A stretch of DNA of 64,000 nt. Source: Shimia ponticola (lineage in GTDB: Bacteria; Pseudomonadota; Alphaproteobacteria; Rhodobacterales; Rhodobacteraceae). Numbering within the stretch: the stretch's first letter is position 1; each line of letters starts with the position of its first letter. Below are positions 42,135 through 50,140 of this stretch, piece after piece. The translations under genes and the position numbers were made by a program. The notes beneath the pieces are model-generated. The model did not search any database, was not told the DNA's origin, and was given only the letters and a program-made list of their open reading frames with translations. The stretch lies in the NCBI RefSeq assembly GCF_007995215.1, contig NZ_VCDK01000006.1:186001-250000 (forward strand), written 5' to 3'.

Positions 42135-43085
42135 TTACTGAACAGCTTCCATCAACTGGCCAGCGGCGTCGAAGTCTGACTGCAGAAGCGCATCAAGCTC
42201 TGCGCCTTGGATATTTACTGCGCCGCCAAAAGCCTTGTTGATCATACCAGCTGCTTTGCCTGAGTTTGTTGCCTCGGCGATTGCAGCTGTGATGGCGTCA
42301 CGGGCTGCAGGGTCCATTCCAGCAGGAGCCACGAAGACGAAGTAACCATCAGCGGAGAACTGGACGCCTAGATCGGCAAAGGTAGGGGCGTCCGGGGTTT
42401 GTTTGAGAGGCACTGACAGTGCCGAAGCCAAGTTCACAAGATCGCCTGAAGCGACGCCCTTGCCCTGAATGCCCGCCATAAAGCCAAGATCCATATCGCC
42501 AGCTTGTACGCCGTCCATTACAGCGCGACCGCCACGTACCTGCACGATGTTGAACTCGACGCCCTGTGCTTCTCCCAACAAGAAGGCGAGGTCTGAGAGT
42601 TTCGGTGACATTGTGCCAAAGCGCAGTTCACCTTCCTTGGCGGCTGCGATCATGTCGTCGAACGACGTCCAGCCTTTGTCCGCTTTCGCAACGACGCCCA
42701 TCTGAAAGCCCGCAGTCGTTGTAAGGCCTGTGAAATCGGATGGTGCAATCCCGGCGCCTTTCGCGGCGGCGGCGTTGTAACCTAGCGACTCTGTTACGAC
42801 CAAGGCGATCGCGGAACCATCGGTGGGCATATCCTTCAACGCCACCAATGCATTGACGCCGCCTTTGCCGGTCACCTGTTCCGGGATCATTTCCCAACCT
42901 AGCGACGCTTCGATGTCTTCTGCGATCAGGCGTGCATGGGTGTCTGCGCCGCCGCCCGCTGCAAATGCGATCATCATTTTAATGGGCCCTTCAGGGGCCC
43001 AGGCGTGCCCGTCGGCGAATGATGATGTTGCTGCAACAACGGACAAGAGCGCGGCTGTTGCCGTCGCTTTCAATGTGTTTTTCAT
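42135..43085 (-). CDS. tctC: Tripartite tricarboxylate transporter binding protein TctC (system 1)
   Basis: A 316-residue periplasmic binding protein of the Bug type. Signal peptide MKNTLKATATAALLSVVAAT ends near SSFADGHAW. The first ligand loop is IKMMIAFAAGGGADTHARLIAEDIE, then VTGKGGVNALVALKDM, and GYFVFVAPAGMDPAARDAI near the end. Ligand unknown; Bug proteins of this kind bind small carboxylates. ATG 43085 is preceded by GGAG; a perfect palindrome lies upstream, between it and marR. Confidence 0.9.
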   Translation of the reverse strand: MKNTLKATATAALLSVVAATSSFADGHAWAPEGPIKMMIAFAAGGGADTHARLIAEDIEASLGWEMIPEQVTGKGGVNALVALKDMPTDGSAIALVVTESLGYNAAAAKGAGIAPSDFTGLTTTAGFQMGVVAKADKGWTSFDDMIAAAKEGELRFGTMSPKLSDLAFLLGEAQGVEFNIVQVRGGRAVMDGVQAGDMDLGFMAGIQGKGVASGDLVNLASALSVPLKQTPDAPTFADLGVQFSADGYFVFVAPAGMDPAARDAITAAIAEATNSGKAAGMINKAFGGAVNIQGAELDALLQSDFDAAGQLMEAVQ

Positions 43086-43130
43086 TTGAACTCCTCCCAA
43101 AGTCTCTTGGTTGGCAGGAATCCATAAACT

Positions 43131-43146
43131 ATTTGACCTGTCAAAT
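43131..43146. promoter_or_regulatory. Perfect 16-bp palindrome between tctC and marR (likely MarR operator)
   Basis: ATTTGAC-CT-GTCAAAT has 7-bp perfect arms and a 2-bp centre. It is 46 bp upstream of tctC and 23 bp upstream of marR, in the only gap between the two divergent operons. MarR dimers typically bind such 16-20-bp palindromes over their own promoter. Confidence 0.65.
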
Positions 43147-43168
43147 TGTTTCAGGAAGTCTTGTTACC

Positions 43169-43633
43169 ATGAATACGCATGATGCCCCTAGCTATCGGAC
43201 CCCTTCCTCTTTCGTGACCTTTCGCCTCGCGCGGCTGCAAAGCAGTCTGAATGCGCAGGGAACCGCTCTTCTGAAATCCAAGGCGGGGCTGTCGCTAGTC
43301 GAGTGGCGGCTGATCCAGACGCTCCGGATGTTCAAAAACGCATCTCTGACCGAGATCGCCGATCATGTGCAGATGGACAAAGGTCAGCTGAGCCGAAAGA
43401 TAAAATCCATGGTCGAAAAAGGGTTGCTAAGCGCCAACACAGACAAACACGATCAACGGGTTCAGCATCTCGCGCTTACGCCGAAAGCCGAGCAGCTTAG
43501 CGCGCAAATAATGCCTTTTATGGAGGCCCGCCAACAGCGATTGTTGGCGGATGTCTCGCCTGAAGATCTTGAAGTCTTTTACCGCGTTGTCGACAAGATT
43601 GAGGCAGCATCAAAATATCGGGGCGTTGAATGA
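43169..43633 (+). CDS. MarR-family transcriptional regulator
   Basis: A 154-residue winged-helix regulator: LSLVEWRLIQTLRMFKNASLTEIADHVQMDKGQLSRKIKSMVEKGLL is the helix-turn-helix and the wing follows with TDKHDQRVQHLALTPKAEQL. MarR proteins usually repress and are released by small phenolic or carboxylic ligands. It heads an operon with a sulfatase and a metallohydrolase and faces tctCBA-sulfatase, so it likely controls both. ATG 43169 follows AGGAAG at some distance. Overlaps the sulfatase gene by 4 bp. Confidence 0.9.
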   Translation: MNTHDAPSYRTPSSFVTFRLARLQSSLNAQGTALLKSKAGLSLVEWRLIQTLRMFKNASLTEIADHVQMDKGQLSRKIKSMVEKGLLSANTDKHDQRVQHLALTPKAEQLSAQIMPFMEARQQRLLADVSPEDLEVFYRVVDKIEAASKYRGVE

Positions 43634-45063
43634 GCCAGTCGAACCTATTGGTGGTTATGTCCGACGAGCATCAGGCACGGGCCATGGGATGCGCAGGGCA
43701 TCCGTTTGTGCAGACCCCGAACTTTGATGCTTTGGCAGCGCGCGGAACGCGGTTTACCAATGCGTATACGCCTAGCCCGATTTGCGTTCCCGCCCGCGCC
43801 AGCTTTGCGACCGGCCTCTACGCACACCAGACGCGTTTGTGGGATAATGCGATGCCGTATACCGGTTCAATCCGGGGATGGGGGCATGCTCTCCAAGAAA
43901 AAGGCGTATCCGTCGAAAGCATTGGCAAGCTTCACTATCGGTCTGAAGAAGACCCGGCGGGATTTGATGTCGAACACATACCCATGATGGTCGCGGGTGG
44001 TGTTGGCATGGTTTGGGCCAGCATCCGTAAGGAAGACGAACGGATAATGGGCCCGAAACGTATGTTGGGTGACTACATCGGACCGGGCAACAGCAAATAC
44101 ACCGACTATGATGCCGCCGTCGTTACCCGGACCAAGGAATGGATCGCTGACCATGCTGCGGATGATAAACCCTGGTGTTTGTACGTTGGGCTCGTCGCTC
44201 CGCATTTCCCGTTGGTGGTACCGTCAGAGTTTTTTGATCTGTATCCGGCTGATATCCTACCAAAGGTCAAACAACACCCTTCAGAGGGCTATCCGCGCCA
44301 TCCATGGATCGAAAAACAAAACGAGTTCATGGATAGCGAGGCGAAGTTCTCGGACGCCGATGAACGTCTTGCTGCGATGTCGGCGTATTACGGCCTTTGC
44401 ACCTGGCTCGATCATAACGTAGGCGAAATCCTTAGCGCCTTGCAAGCATCCGGCCTCACGGACAACACAACCGTCGTGTACACCTCTGATCATGGCGACA
44501 ATGTCGGCGCGCGCGGGCTTTGGGGAAAGTCTAACATGTACGAGGAAAGCGCAACGATCCCGATGATCATGGCAGGGCCAGACGTGCCCGTAGGGCTATG
44601 CCATACGCCGGTTAGCTTGTTGGATGTTTCAGCGACAATCGCGGGACATTTTGGAGCGCAGATCGATGCCGCCGAAGGCGTGTCGGATTTGAACACGATT
44701 TTGCAGGGACCAGAGGACAAAGACAGGATCGTGTTTTCCGAATACCACGCCGCTGGCGCGGTTTCAGGCGCGTTCATGTTACGCAAAGGGCGCTGGAAAC
44801 TGATCCATTACGTTGGCTTCGCTGATGAGCTTTTCGATCTGGAAACCGACCCAGAGGAACTCGAAAACCGCGCACGCGATCCGCAATGCGCGGAGGTTCT
44901 TGAGAGCCTGCACCGTGAGCTTCGCATGATCTGCGACCCCGACAGAACTGACGCATTGGCGTTCTCGGACCAAGCCGCCTTGATCGAACGAATGGGCGGG
45001 CGGGACGCAGCGCTGAAACTAGGGGCGGCAGGGGCAACCCCACCGCCGACGGTGGCAGAATGA
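43630..45063 (+). CDS. Second Cys-type sulfatase (cytoplasmic)
   Basis: A 477-residue type I sulfatase without signal peptide. NLLVVMSDEHQARAMGC carries the first metal ligands; PSPICVPARASFATG is the C-x-P-x-R motif with Cys near residue 52; TTVVYTSDHGDNVGARGLWGKSNMYEESATIPMIM completes the metal site and resembles choline-sulfatase-like enzymes. It differs from the other sulfatase in the window, so the two may act on different positions or different esters. It overlaps marR and the following hydrolase gene by 4 bp each. A maturase for formylglycine is not encoded in this window. Confidence 0.87.
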   Translation: MSQSNLLVVMSDEHQARAMGCAGHPFVQTPNFDALAARGTRFTNAYTPSPICVPARASFATGLYAHQTRLWDNAMPYTGSIRGWGHALQEKGVSVESIGKLHYRSEEDPAGFDVEHIPMMVAGGVGMVWASIRKEDERIMGPKRMLGDYIGPGNSKYTDYDAAVVTRTKEWIADHAADDKPWCLYVGLVAPHFPLVVPSEFFDLYPADILPKVKQHPSEGYPRHPWIEKQNEFMDSEAKFSDADERLAAMSAYYGLCTWLDHNVGEILSALQASGLTDNTTVVYTSDHGDNVGARGLWGKSNMYEESATIPMIMAGPDVPVGLCHTPVSLLDVSATIAGHFGAQIDAAEGVSDLNTILQGPEDKDRIVFSEYHAAGAVSGAFMLRKGRWKLIHYVGFADELFDLETDPEELENRARDPQCAEVLESLHRELRMICDPDRTDALAFSDQAALIERMGGRDAALKLGAAGATPPPTVAE

Positions 45064-45908
45064 AACTGACAATTCTAGGATCCGGTTCGCCCGAGGCGTA
45101 CGTGCGTCGCGCATCGAGCGGTTACCTGATTGAAACCGGCAAAGATTGTATCCTGTTCGACTGCGGCGGTGGCGTTTTTGACAATTTGCTGCGATCAGGA
45201 CGTCGGCCTTCGCAGATAACGCACATCGTTTTCTCGCACCTTCATTCTGACCACATGATGGACTACGCGAGGCTGGTCCATGCCGCTTGGGATGAAGGGG
45301 GCGCTCCGATTGAGGTGTATGGACCAGCGCCAATCCGAGCCATCAACGAGGGGTACTTCGGGCCGCAGGGCGTGCTGGCACATGACTTGCGCGCGCGCAC
45401 TGAGTTGCCGCAAAGCCAGCAGGTTTGGCTCGCCCGTGGGGGGGCATTGCCGCGTCCTTGGCCCCAACCCATCATTCAAGAGATTTCCAGTGGCGATACC
45501 ATTAAAGGGGCGGGTTGGCAGATCGACATGTGTATGGCTCCGCATGCTCAGCCGTTTCTAGAATGCTTGGCGCTTTCGGTGACCTCTGCGGGAAAGAAGT
45601 TCGTCTATTCAGGAGATGCTGGTCTTTGCAAGGAAGTGGCAGGACTGGCAGCTAATGCCGACCTTCTTCTGCACTGGTGCTATCGGCTGGACGGGGAAGA
45701 GGTCACACCCGAGATGGCCAAGACCACGCCCACGCCTTCCGAGATTGGTGCAATGGCCAAGCGTGTGCGGGCACGTTCTCTTATGCTTACTCATTTTCGT
45801 AGACACATGGATGACGCTGCGCATTTCGCGCAGGCAGAAAAGAATGCCTCATCCGCTTTCGGCCAAACAGTTCGGATCGCCCAAGATCTGCAGCAGATCA
45901 ATATTTGA
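45060..45908 (+). CDS. Metallo-beta-lactamase-fold hydrolase (RNase Z-like)
   Basis: A 282-residue MBL-fold enzyme. LTILGSGSPEAYVRRASSGYLIE and CILFDCGGGVFDNLLRSG open the fold; IVFSHLHSDHMMDYARL is the HxHxDH zinc motif; KKFVYSGDAGLCKEVAGLA and MLTHFRRHMDD provide the later Asp and His. The closest families are RNase Z-like and cyclic phosphodiesterase-like hydrolases, but its place after marR and a sulfatase points to a small-molecule ester, lactone or sulfate/phosphate diester. Translationally coupled to the sulfatase. Confidence 0.82.
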   Translation: MKLTILGSGSPEAYVRRASSGYLIETGKDCILFDCGGGVFDNLLRSGRRPSQITHIVFSHLHSDHMMDYARLVHAAWDEGGAPIEVYGPAPIRAINEGYFGPQGVLAHDLRARTELPQSQQVWLARGGALPRPWPQPIIQEISSGDTIKGAGWQIDMCMAPHAQPFLECLALSVTSAGKKFVYSGDAGLCKEVAGLAANADLLLHWCYRLDGEEVTPEMAKTTPTPSEIGAMAKRVRARSLMLTHFRRHMDDAAHFAQAEKNASSAFGQTVRIAQDLQQINI

Positions 45909-46095
45909 GGGTCGGGCTATTGGCCGACGAAATAGCCGAGCCAAACTGCTTTAATCGCTGGCCAGTCTTAGGCGAGGAAACCAAAATGCTTAGATTGCGC
46001 CTCAACTCCCGGTCAGCGGATAGCCCATCTCTCCAACCCTCGGTGCTCAAATAACCAGACGGCGCCAGATCAAAGAAGCATCTCCAGCCTAGGCC

Positions 46096-46866
46096 TCAAT
46101 CGCCGTTATAGGTCCAACGATAGCTTGGCGGCGTCGGGCCTTTGATGCGCCGTGCCTGCTGCGTTTCCTCCCATGCGTGCGCAAGGATGCCGACGGATCG
46201 CGATAGGCAGAACAAGCCTCGCGCAAGAGGCGCTTCAAATCCTAATTCGGCGTATATGACAGCTGTCGCTCCGTCGATGTTCATTGGGATCGCGCGCCCC
46301 TTTTGCTGCGTCAGGACCGTCTCAACTTGCGCTCCGATCGCGGCATAGCGACCGCTGCAAGCCTTTGCCTCTACTGCATTTGCGACCAACTCCATCAGGC
46401 GCGGAGCCCTTGGATCCTGGGGCTTGTGAAACCGATGGCCGAAGCCGGGAACGATCTTGCCGCGTATCCCCATCCAGCTCTCAAGGGCATCCTCAACCGA
46501 TCCGTCACATCGGTCGATGTGATGATAGAGGTCCAGCGCCTGCTCTCCTGCACCACCGTGCACGTCGCCCAGCATGTTCACTGCGCTGGCCATCGCGTTG
46601 TTCAAAGGTAAGCCGCAGGTGACAGCCATACGTGCCGTCGCGATCGAAGGGGCTTGGGGACCATGATCCACTGCTGCCACCAACGCGGCCTCGAAAAGAT
46701 ACAGTTGGTGTTCAGTCGGGCGGTCTCCGCGCACCATGAACCAAATCATTTCGGCAAAGCTCAAATTGCCAATGAGATCTTGTATCGGGGAACCTCGGAG
46801 CGAAATTTGCCCCGGCTCCATGTCGATGATTGCAGTCGACCACCAATCAGAAACGTCGTTGGTCAT
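46096..46866 (-). CDS. Citrate-synthase-fold protein, citryl-CoA-lyase-like
   Basis: A 256-residue protein equivalent to the catalytic core of citrate synthase but far shorter than the usual about 430 residues. The three catalytic residues are kept: His in MLGDVHGGAGEQ (about 103), His in PGFGHRFHKPQDPRA (about 144) and Asp in PMNIDGATAV (about 198). Short forms of this kind are annotated as citryl-CoA lyases, which cleave citryl-CoA to acetyl-CoA and oxaloacetate. It overlaps the CoA-transferase gene by 4 bp, which would supply the CoA thioester. Whether the substrate is citrate or a related acid is open. Confidence 0.82.
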   Translation of the reverse strand: MTNDVSDWWSTAIIDMEPGQISLRGSPIQDLIGNLSFAEMIWFMVRGDRPTEHQLYLFEAALVAAVDHGPQAPSIATARMAVTCGLPLNNAMASAVNMLGDVHGGAGEQALDLYHHIDRCDGSVEDALESWMGIRGKIVPGFGHRFHKPQDPRAPRLMELVANAVEAKACSGRYAAIGAQVETVLTQQKGRAIPMNIDGATAVIYAELGFEAPLARGLFCLSRSVGILAHAWEETQQARRIKGPTPPSYRWTYNGD

Positions 46867-48062
46867 ACAGCACCTTCTTTCCGTAGTTTGCTAATATCTT
46901 CAGGCGAGTAACCGACTGCACCCAGCACGTCATCGGTGTCACCTCCTAGCTCAGGCGGCGGTGCGTTTACGGATGGGCGTTTGCTGTCGATCATCATGCC
47001 GACGCGCAGCAGATCAATTGGCTCTGTGACGCCCGCAACATCAGCAAAACGACCGAATAGTTCTCTTTGCCTGATTTGGTCATGTGCCAGCACGTCGGGC
47101 ACTGACAAGACGGCGCCTGCGGGGACCCCAAGAGAATTGAGTTCGGCCTCCCATTCTGAAGCAGGTTTTGTTGTCAGAACGGTTTCCAACTCTGCCCGAA
47201 GTCGAAGACGATTGGTCTTGCGGTCCTCTCGGGTCGCGAAGTCTGGATCGTCCAATAGATCAGCGCGGTTCAGGTGTTCGGCCAAGGCTTGCCATTGCTC
47301 TTCTTTGTTGGCCGCAATGTTGATCAGACCATCTGCGCATTGAAACGCGCCTGACGGTGCAGAGGTCGGGTTTTCGTTGCCGTTGCGTGTAGGCTCGACA
47401 CCCCCGATGATGTGATTGGAGATGACCCAGCCCATGGTCGCCAGAACGGCTTCGAGCATCGAGACATCGATCACACAGCCACGGTCCGGCGCGTTGAGTG
47501 CTGCTGATATGGCCAAGGCCGCGGTCAATCCGCCGACTGTATCTGCCAAAGGATAGCCAACGCGGGTGGGGCCGCTGTCTTGCGTACCAGTCACCTCCAT
47601 TACGCCAGCCGCCCCTTGGATGATTTGATCGTAGGCGGGGCGTTTGGCCCATGGGCCGGTCTGGCCGAAACCCGAAATCGCACAGTAGATCAGCTTGGGG
47701 TTTTCTGCCCGCAGCACCTCTGCGCCGACGCCAAGTCTTTCCATGACGCTGGGCCTGAAATTTTCGACCAAAACATCTGCGGACCTGACGAGGCGCTTCA
47801 GCACGTCCCGTCCGCCCTCGGTCTTTAGGTTCACAGTGATTGATCGCTTGCCAGCGTTTTGCGCCAGAAAACTGATCCCCATTCCTTTTGCAGACAGCTC
47901 AGGTGACGCCCCCAACCCTCGGGCAAGATCGCCTCTGCCAACGGCCTCGACTTTGATGACGTCCGCCCCAAGATGCGCGAGCTGGTGGCAGGCAAAAGGG
48001 CCTGCCAACACGTTTGTCAGGTCAAGAACTGTGGTTCCAACAAGCGGTCGACTAGTCTCCAT
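46863..48062 (-). CDS. CaiB/BaiF family CoA-transferase (family III)
   Basis: A 399-residue family III CoA-transferase. It shows RPLVGTTVLDLTNVLAGPFACHQLAHLGADVIKVE at the N-terminus, NAGKRSITVNLKTEGG, VLVENFRPSVMERLG where the catalytic Asp is normally found in this family (Glu here precedes Asn-Phe-Arg), AISGFGQTGPWAKRPAYDQIIQGAAG, and GYPLADTVGGLTAALAI. Such enzymes move CoA from a donor such as succinyl-CoA to a carboxylic acid. ATG 48062 is inside the tctA end (11-bp overlap) and its stop overlaps the lyase gene, so transport, activation and cleavage are co-expressed. Confidence 0.9.
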   Translation of the reverse strand: METSRPLVGTTVLDLTNVLAGPFACHQLAHLGADVIKVEAVGRGDLARGLGASPELSAKGMGISFLAQNAGKRSITVNLKTEGGRDVLKRLVRSADVLVENFRPSVMERLGVGAEVLRAENPKLIYCAISGFGQTGPWAKRPAYDQIIQGAAGVMEVTGTQDSGPTRVGYPLADTVGGLTAALAISAALNAPDRGCVIDVSMLEAVLATMGWVISNHIIGGVEPTRNGNENPTSAPSGAFQCADGLINIAANKEEQWQALAEHLNRADLLDDPDFATREDRKTNRLRLRAELETVLTTKPASEWEAELNSLGVPAGAVLSVPDVLAHDQIRQRELFGRFADVAGVTEPIDLLRVGMMIDSKRPSVNAPPPELGGDTDDVLGAVGYSPEDISKLRKEGAV

Positions 48063-49569
48063 CCGCCACACCTTCAGCCCTGCGACGCGCCCGCCTTGCA
48101 CGGAAGCTCGGCAACAGCACAAGGAAGGCCGCCAGCACCAGCAGGCCAAGGGTCATTGGACGTTCAAGGATGAAGCTGAGCCCGCGGTAGAGCTGCATGG
48201 ATCGTGAGAAGTTGTCTTCGAGCATTGTGCCCAGAATGAAGCCGATCAACAGCGGTGCCAGAGGGTAATCCGCGAACCGAAAGATCGTCGCCATCACGCC
48301 TAGGCCCACAAGGATCAAAAGCTCGGTCGCATTGTTCTGCCCGATATACGCGCCCATCAAGGTGAAAAACAAAATAAACGGGATCAGGTAGTTGCGCGGG
48401 ATCGCAAGGATTTTCGCGATGTATGGGATCAGCGGCAGGTTCAGGATCAAGAGCACCAAATTGCCGATGAACATCGAAATAATCACGGCCCAAAAGATCT
48501 CGGGCGTGTCGACCATCAAGCGCGGACCCGGCGTGACGTTCAAGGCGATCAGGGCGCCCAGAAGGATTGCCGTTGTTCCAGAACCGGGAATACCCAACGT
48601 CAACAGGGGCACGAACGATCCCGTACAGGCCGCATTGTTCGCAGTTTCTGGAGCGGCCAAGCCCTTGACTGAGCCTTTGCCAAATTCGGCTTGTTCTTCG
48701 CCTTTGGCGATATTGCGCTCGACCGCGTACCCGAGGAAGGACGCAATCGTTGCACCTGCACCCGGCAGGACACCGATAAAGAAGCCTTGCAGCGACTGCC
48801 GACCGATGACGGGAGCCATCGCTTTGCCCTCTTCACGGGAGAAGCGCAGGTTTTCGATTTTGCCACTGTCGCCTTGACCTGCACCTCGCGCGGGGTTCAG
48901 CACAAGGAACAGGGCTTCTGGTAGGGCGAACATGGCCATGGCTAGGGTGATGAATGAGATGCCGGACTGCAGGTCCATCAAGCCCATTGTAAAGCGCGGC
49001 ATATTAAAAAGTGCGCCTTCGCCGACCGTCGCGAGGATCAGGCCAAGGATTGTCATCATGAGCGCTTTGGCAACTTGTCCGGTCCCCGCAAAAGCCGCAA
49101 TCGCGGAGAGGCCAACAACCATCAGTGCAAAGTATTCTGCCGAGTGGAAAAGCAGCGCAACGGATGACAAGGCCGGGGCAAAGATCATCAGAAGGATGGC
49201 ACCGATGGTCCCCCCCGCGAAGCTGGAGACCGCAGCAATGGTCAGAGCTTTGCCTGCTTGTCCCTTGCGAGCCATTGGGTAGCCATCAAACGAGGTGGCC
49301 ACCGTGCCCGCCACACCCGGGGCATTCAGCAGGATCGATGAGGTCGATCCGCCAAAAATCGCGCCGTAGTAGACACCCGCTAAAAGGATCAGTGCCGCAG
49401 CCGCATCCCCAATGCCGATTGCAACCGGGATCATGATGGCAATGATCGACATAGGCCCCAGGCCTGGCAACATGCCGATGAAGGTGCCGATCAGGCAGCC
49501 CGCGATGACCATTAAGAGGTTCTGGATCGAGAAAGCGGCCTCGAGACCGATGAGAATGCCTTCGAGCAT
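48052..49569 (-). CDS. tctA: Tripartite tricarboxylate transporter, large permease TctA (system 2)
   Basis: A 505-residue multi-helix permease. Family motifs are GTFIGMLPGLGPMSIIAIMIPV near residue 28, AIFGGSTSSILLNAPGVAGTVATSFDGYPMARKG, and QGFFIGVLPGAGATIASFLGYAVE near 265; NNAACTGSFVPLLTLGIPGSGTTAILLG follows. It differs strongly from the TctA at 39997, so the two systems are not recent duplicates. The gene sits 3 bp after tctB and overlaps the CoA-transferase gene. Confidence 0.93.
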   Translation of the reverse strand: MLEGILIGLEAAFSIQNLLMVIAGCLIGTFIGMLPGLGPMSIIAIMIPVAIGIGDAAAALILLAGVYYGAIFGGSTSSILLNAPGVAGTVATSFDGYPMARKGQAGKALTIAAVSSFAGGTIGAILLMIFAPALSSVALLFHSAEYFALMVVGLSAIAAFAGTGQVAKALMMTILGLILATVGEGALFNMPRFTMGLMDLQSGISFITLAMAMFALPEALFLVLNPARGAGQGDSGKIENLRFSREEGKAMAPVIGRQSLQGFFIGVLPGAGATIASFLGYAVERNIAKGEEQAEFGKGSVKGLAAPETANNAACTGSFVPLLTLGIPGSGTTAILLGALIALNVTPGPRLMVDTPEIFWAVIISMFIGNLVLLILNLPLIPYIAKILAIPRNYLIPFILFFTLMGAYIGQNNATELLILVGLGVMATIFRFADYPLAPLLIGFILGTMLEDNFSRSMQLYRGLSFILERPMTLGLLVLAAFLVLLPSFRARRARRRAEGVADGD

Positions 49570-49572
49570 GGC

Positions 49573-50067
49573 TTAATTCCCTAGAAAGAATGGAAAGGGC
49601 CGCAGGAAAATGCCTAGGACTTCTTGAACCAGATACCAAACGCCCAGCGTCGCCAGCAGTGCCACAGGGATCATGATGTGGAATTTACGCTCGCCTAGGA
49701 CGGTGCTCCCAGCCACCAAGAACCCTGTCGTGGCCAATAGAAAGCCTGCGGGTCGCAGAAGCAGCGCGTAGGCGACCATCAACCCCAGCAAGACGGCAGC
49801 TTGGCCAACTTTGTACTGCCCAAGGTTGCGATAGTTGATGTCGGTGGCAGATGGCTCTGCCTCTGACTTGTTACCTTCGACACCCAACAAAACGATAAGT
49901 CCGACGGCAACTCCTGCGACGGCCAGCATCTTGGGAAAGGTCGACGGCCACACCGGGTTGCGTTGCATGAAGGGCGGCAACAGATGATCCATCGTGAAGA
50001 AAGCGGCGTAGCCGTACACACAGCAAAACGCCACGAAAACAAGCGCGATCCAGCGATCCAGCGCCAT
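49573..50067 (-). CDS. tctB: Tripartite tricarboxylate transporter, small permease TctB (system 2)
   Basis: A 164-residue protein with four membrane helices: WIALVFVAFCCVYGYAAFFT, MLAVAGVAVGLIVLLGV, VGQAAVLLGLMVAYALLL and MIPVALLATLGVWYLVQEVLG. ATG 50067 (MALDRWIAL) has GAGGGGA upstream; the frame runs 5 codons further. An intrinsic terminator lies in the gap before it, so expression should be lower than that of tctC. Confidence 0.85.
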   Translation of the reverse strand: MALDRWIALVFVAFCCVYGYAAFFTMDHLLPPFMQRNPVWPSTFPKMLAVAGVAVGLIVLLGVEGNKSEAEPSATDINYRNLGQYKVGQAAVLLGLMVAYALLLRPAGFLLATTGFLVAGSTVLGERKFHIMIPVALLATLGVWYLVQEVLGIFLRPFPFFLGN

Positions 50068-50094
50068 GATGTCCCCTCCCATGCTTGGTCTTTG

Positions 50095-50129
50095 AAAAAC
50101 GGTTCCGGCCCCTACAAAGGGCCGGAACC
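50095..50129 (-). terminator. Intrinsic terminator between tctC and tctB (system 2)
   Basis: On the minus strand an 11-bp perfect stem (GGTTCCGGCCC / GGGCCGGAACC, 7-nt loop) is followed by GTTTTTC. It lies 11 bp after the tctC stop and 28 bp before the tctB start, so it should end many transcripts after the binding-protein gene and raise its ratio to the permease. Confidence 0.8.
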
Positions 50130-50140
50130 GATCGGGTTCC

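Noticed and set aside
45909-45945. Stem-like sequence TCGGGCTATT...AATAGCCGA after the MBL hydrolase gene, considered as a terminator
   Set aside because: The arms need a bulge and no U run follows, so it cannot be called with confidence.
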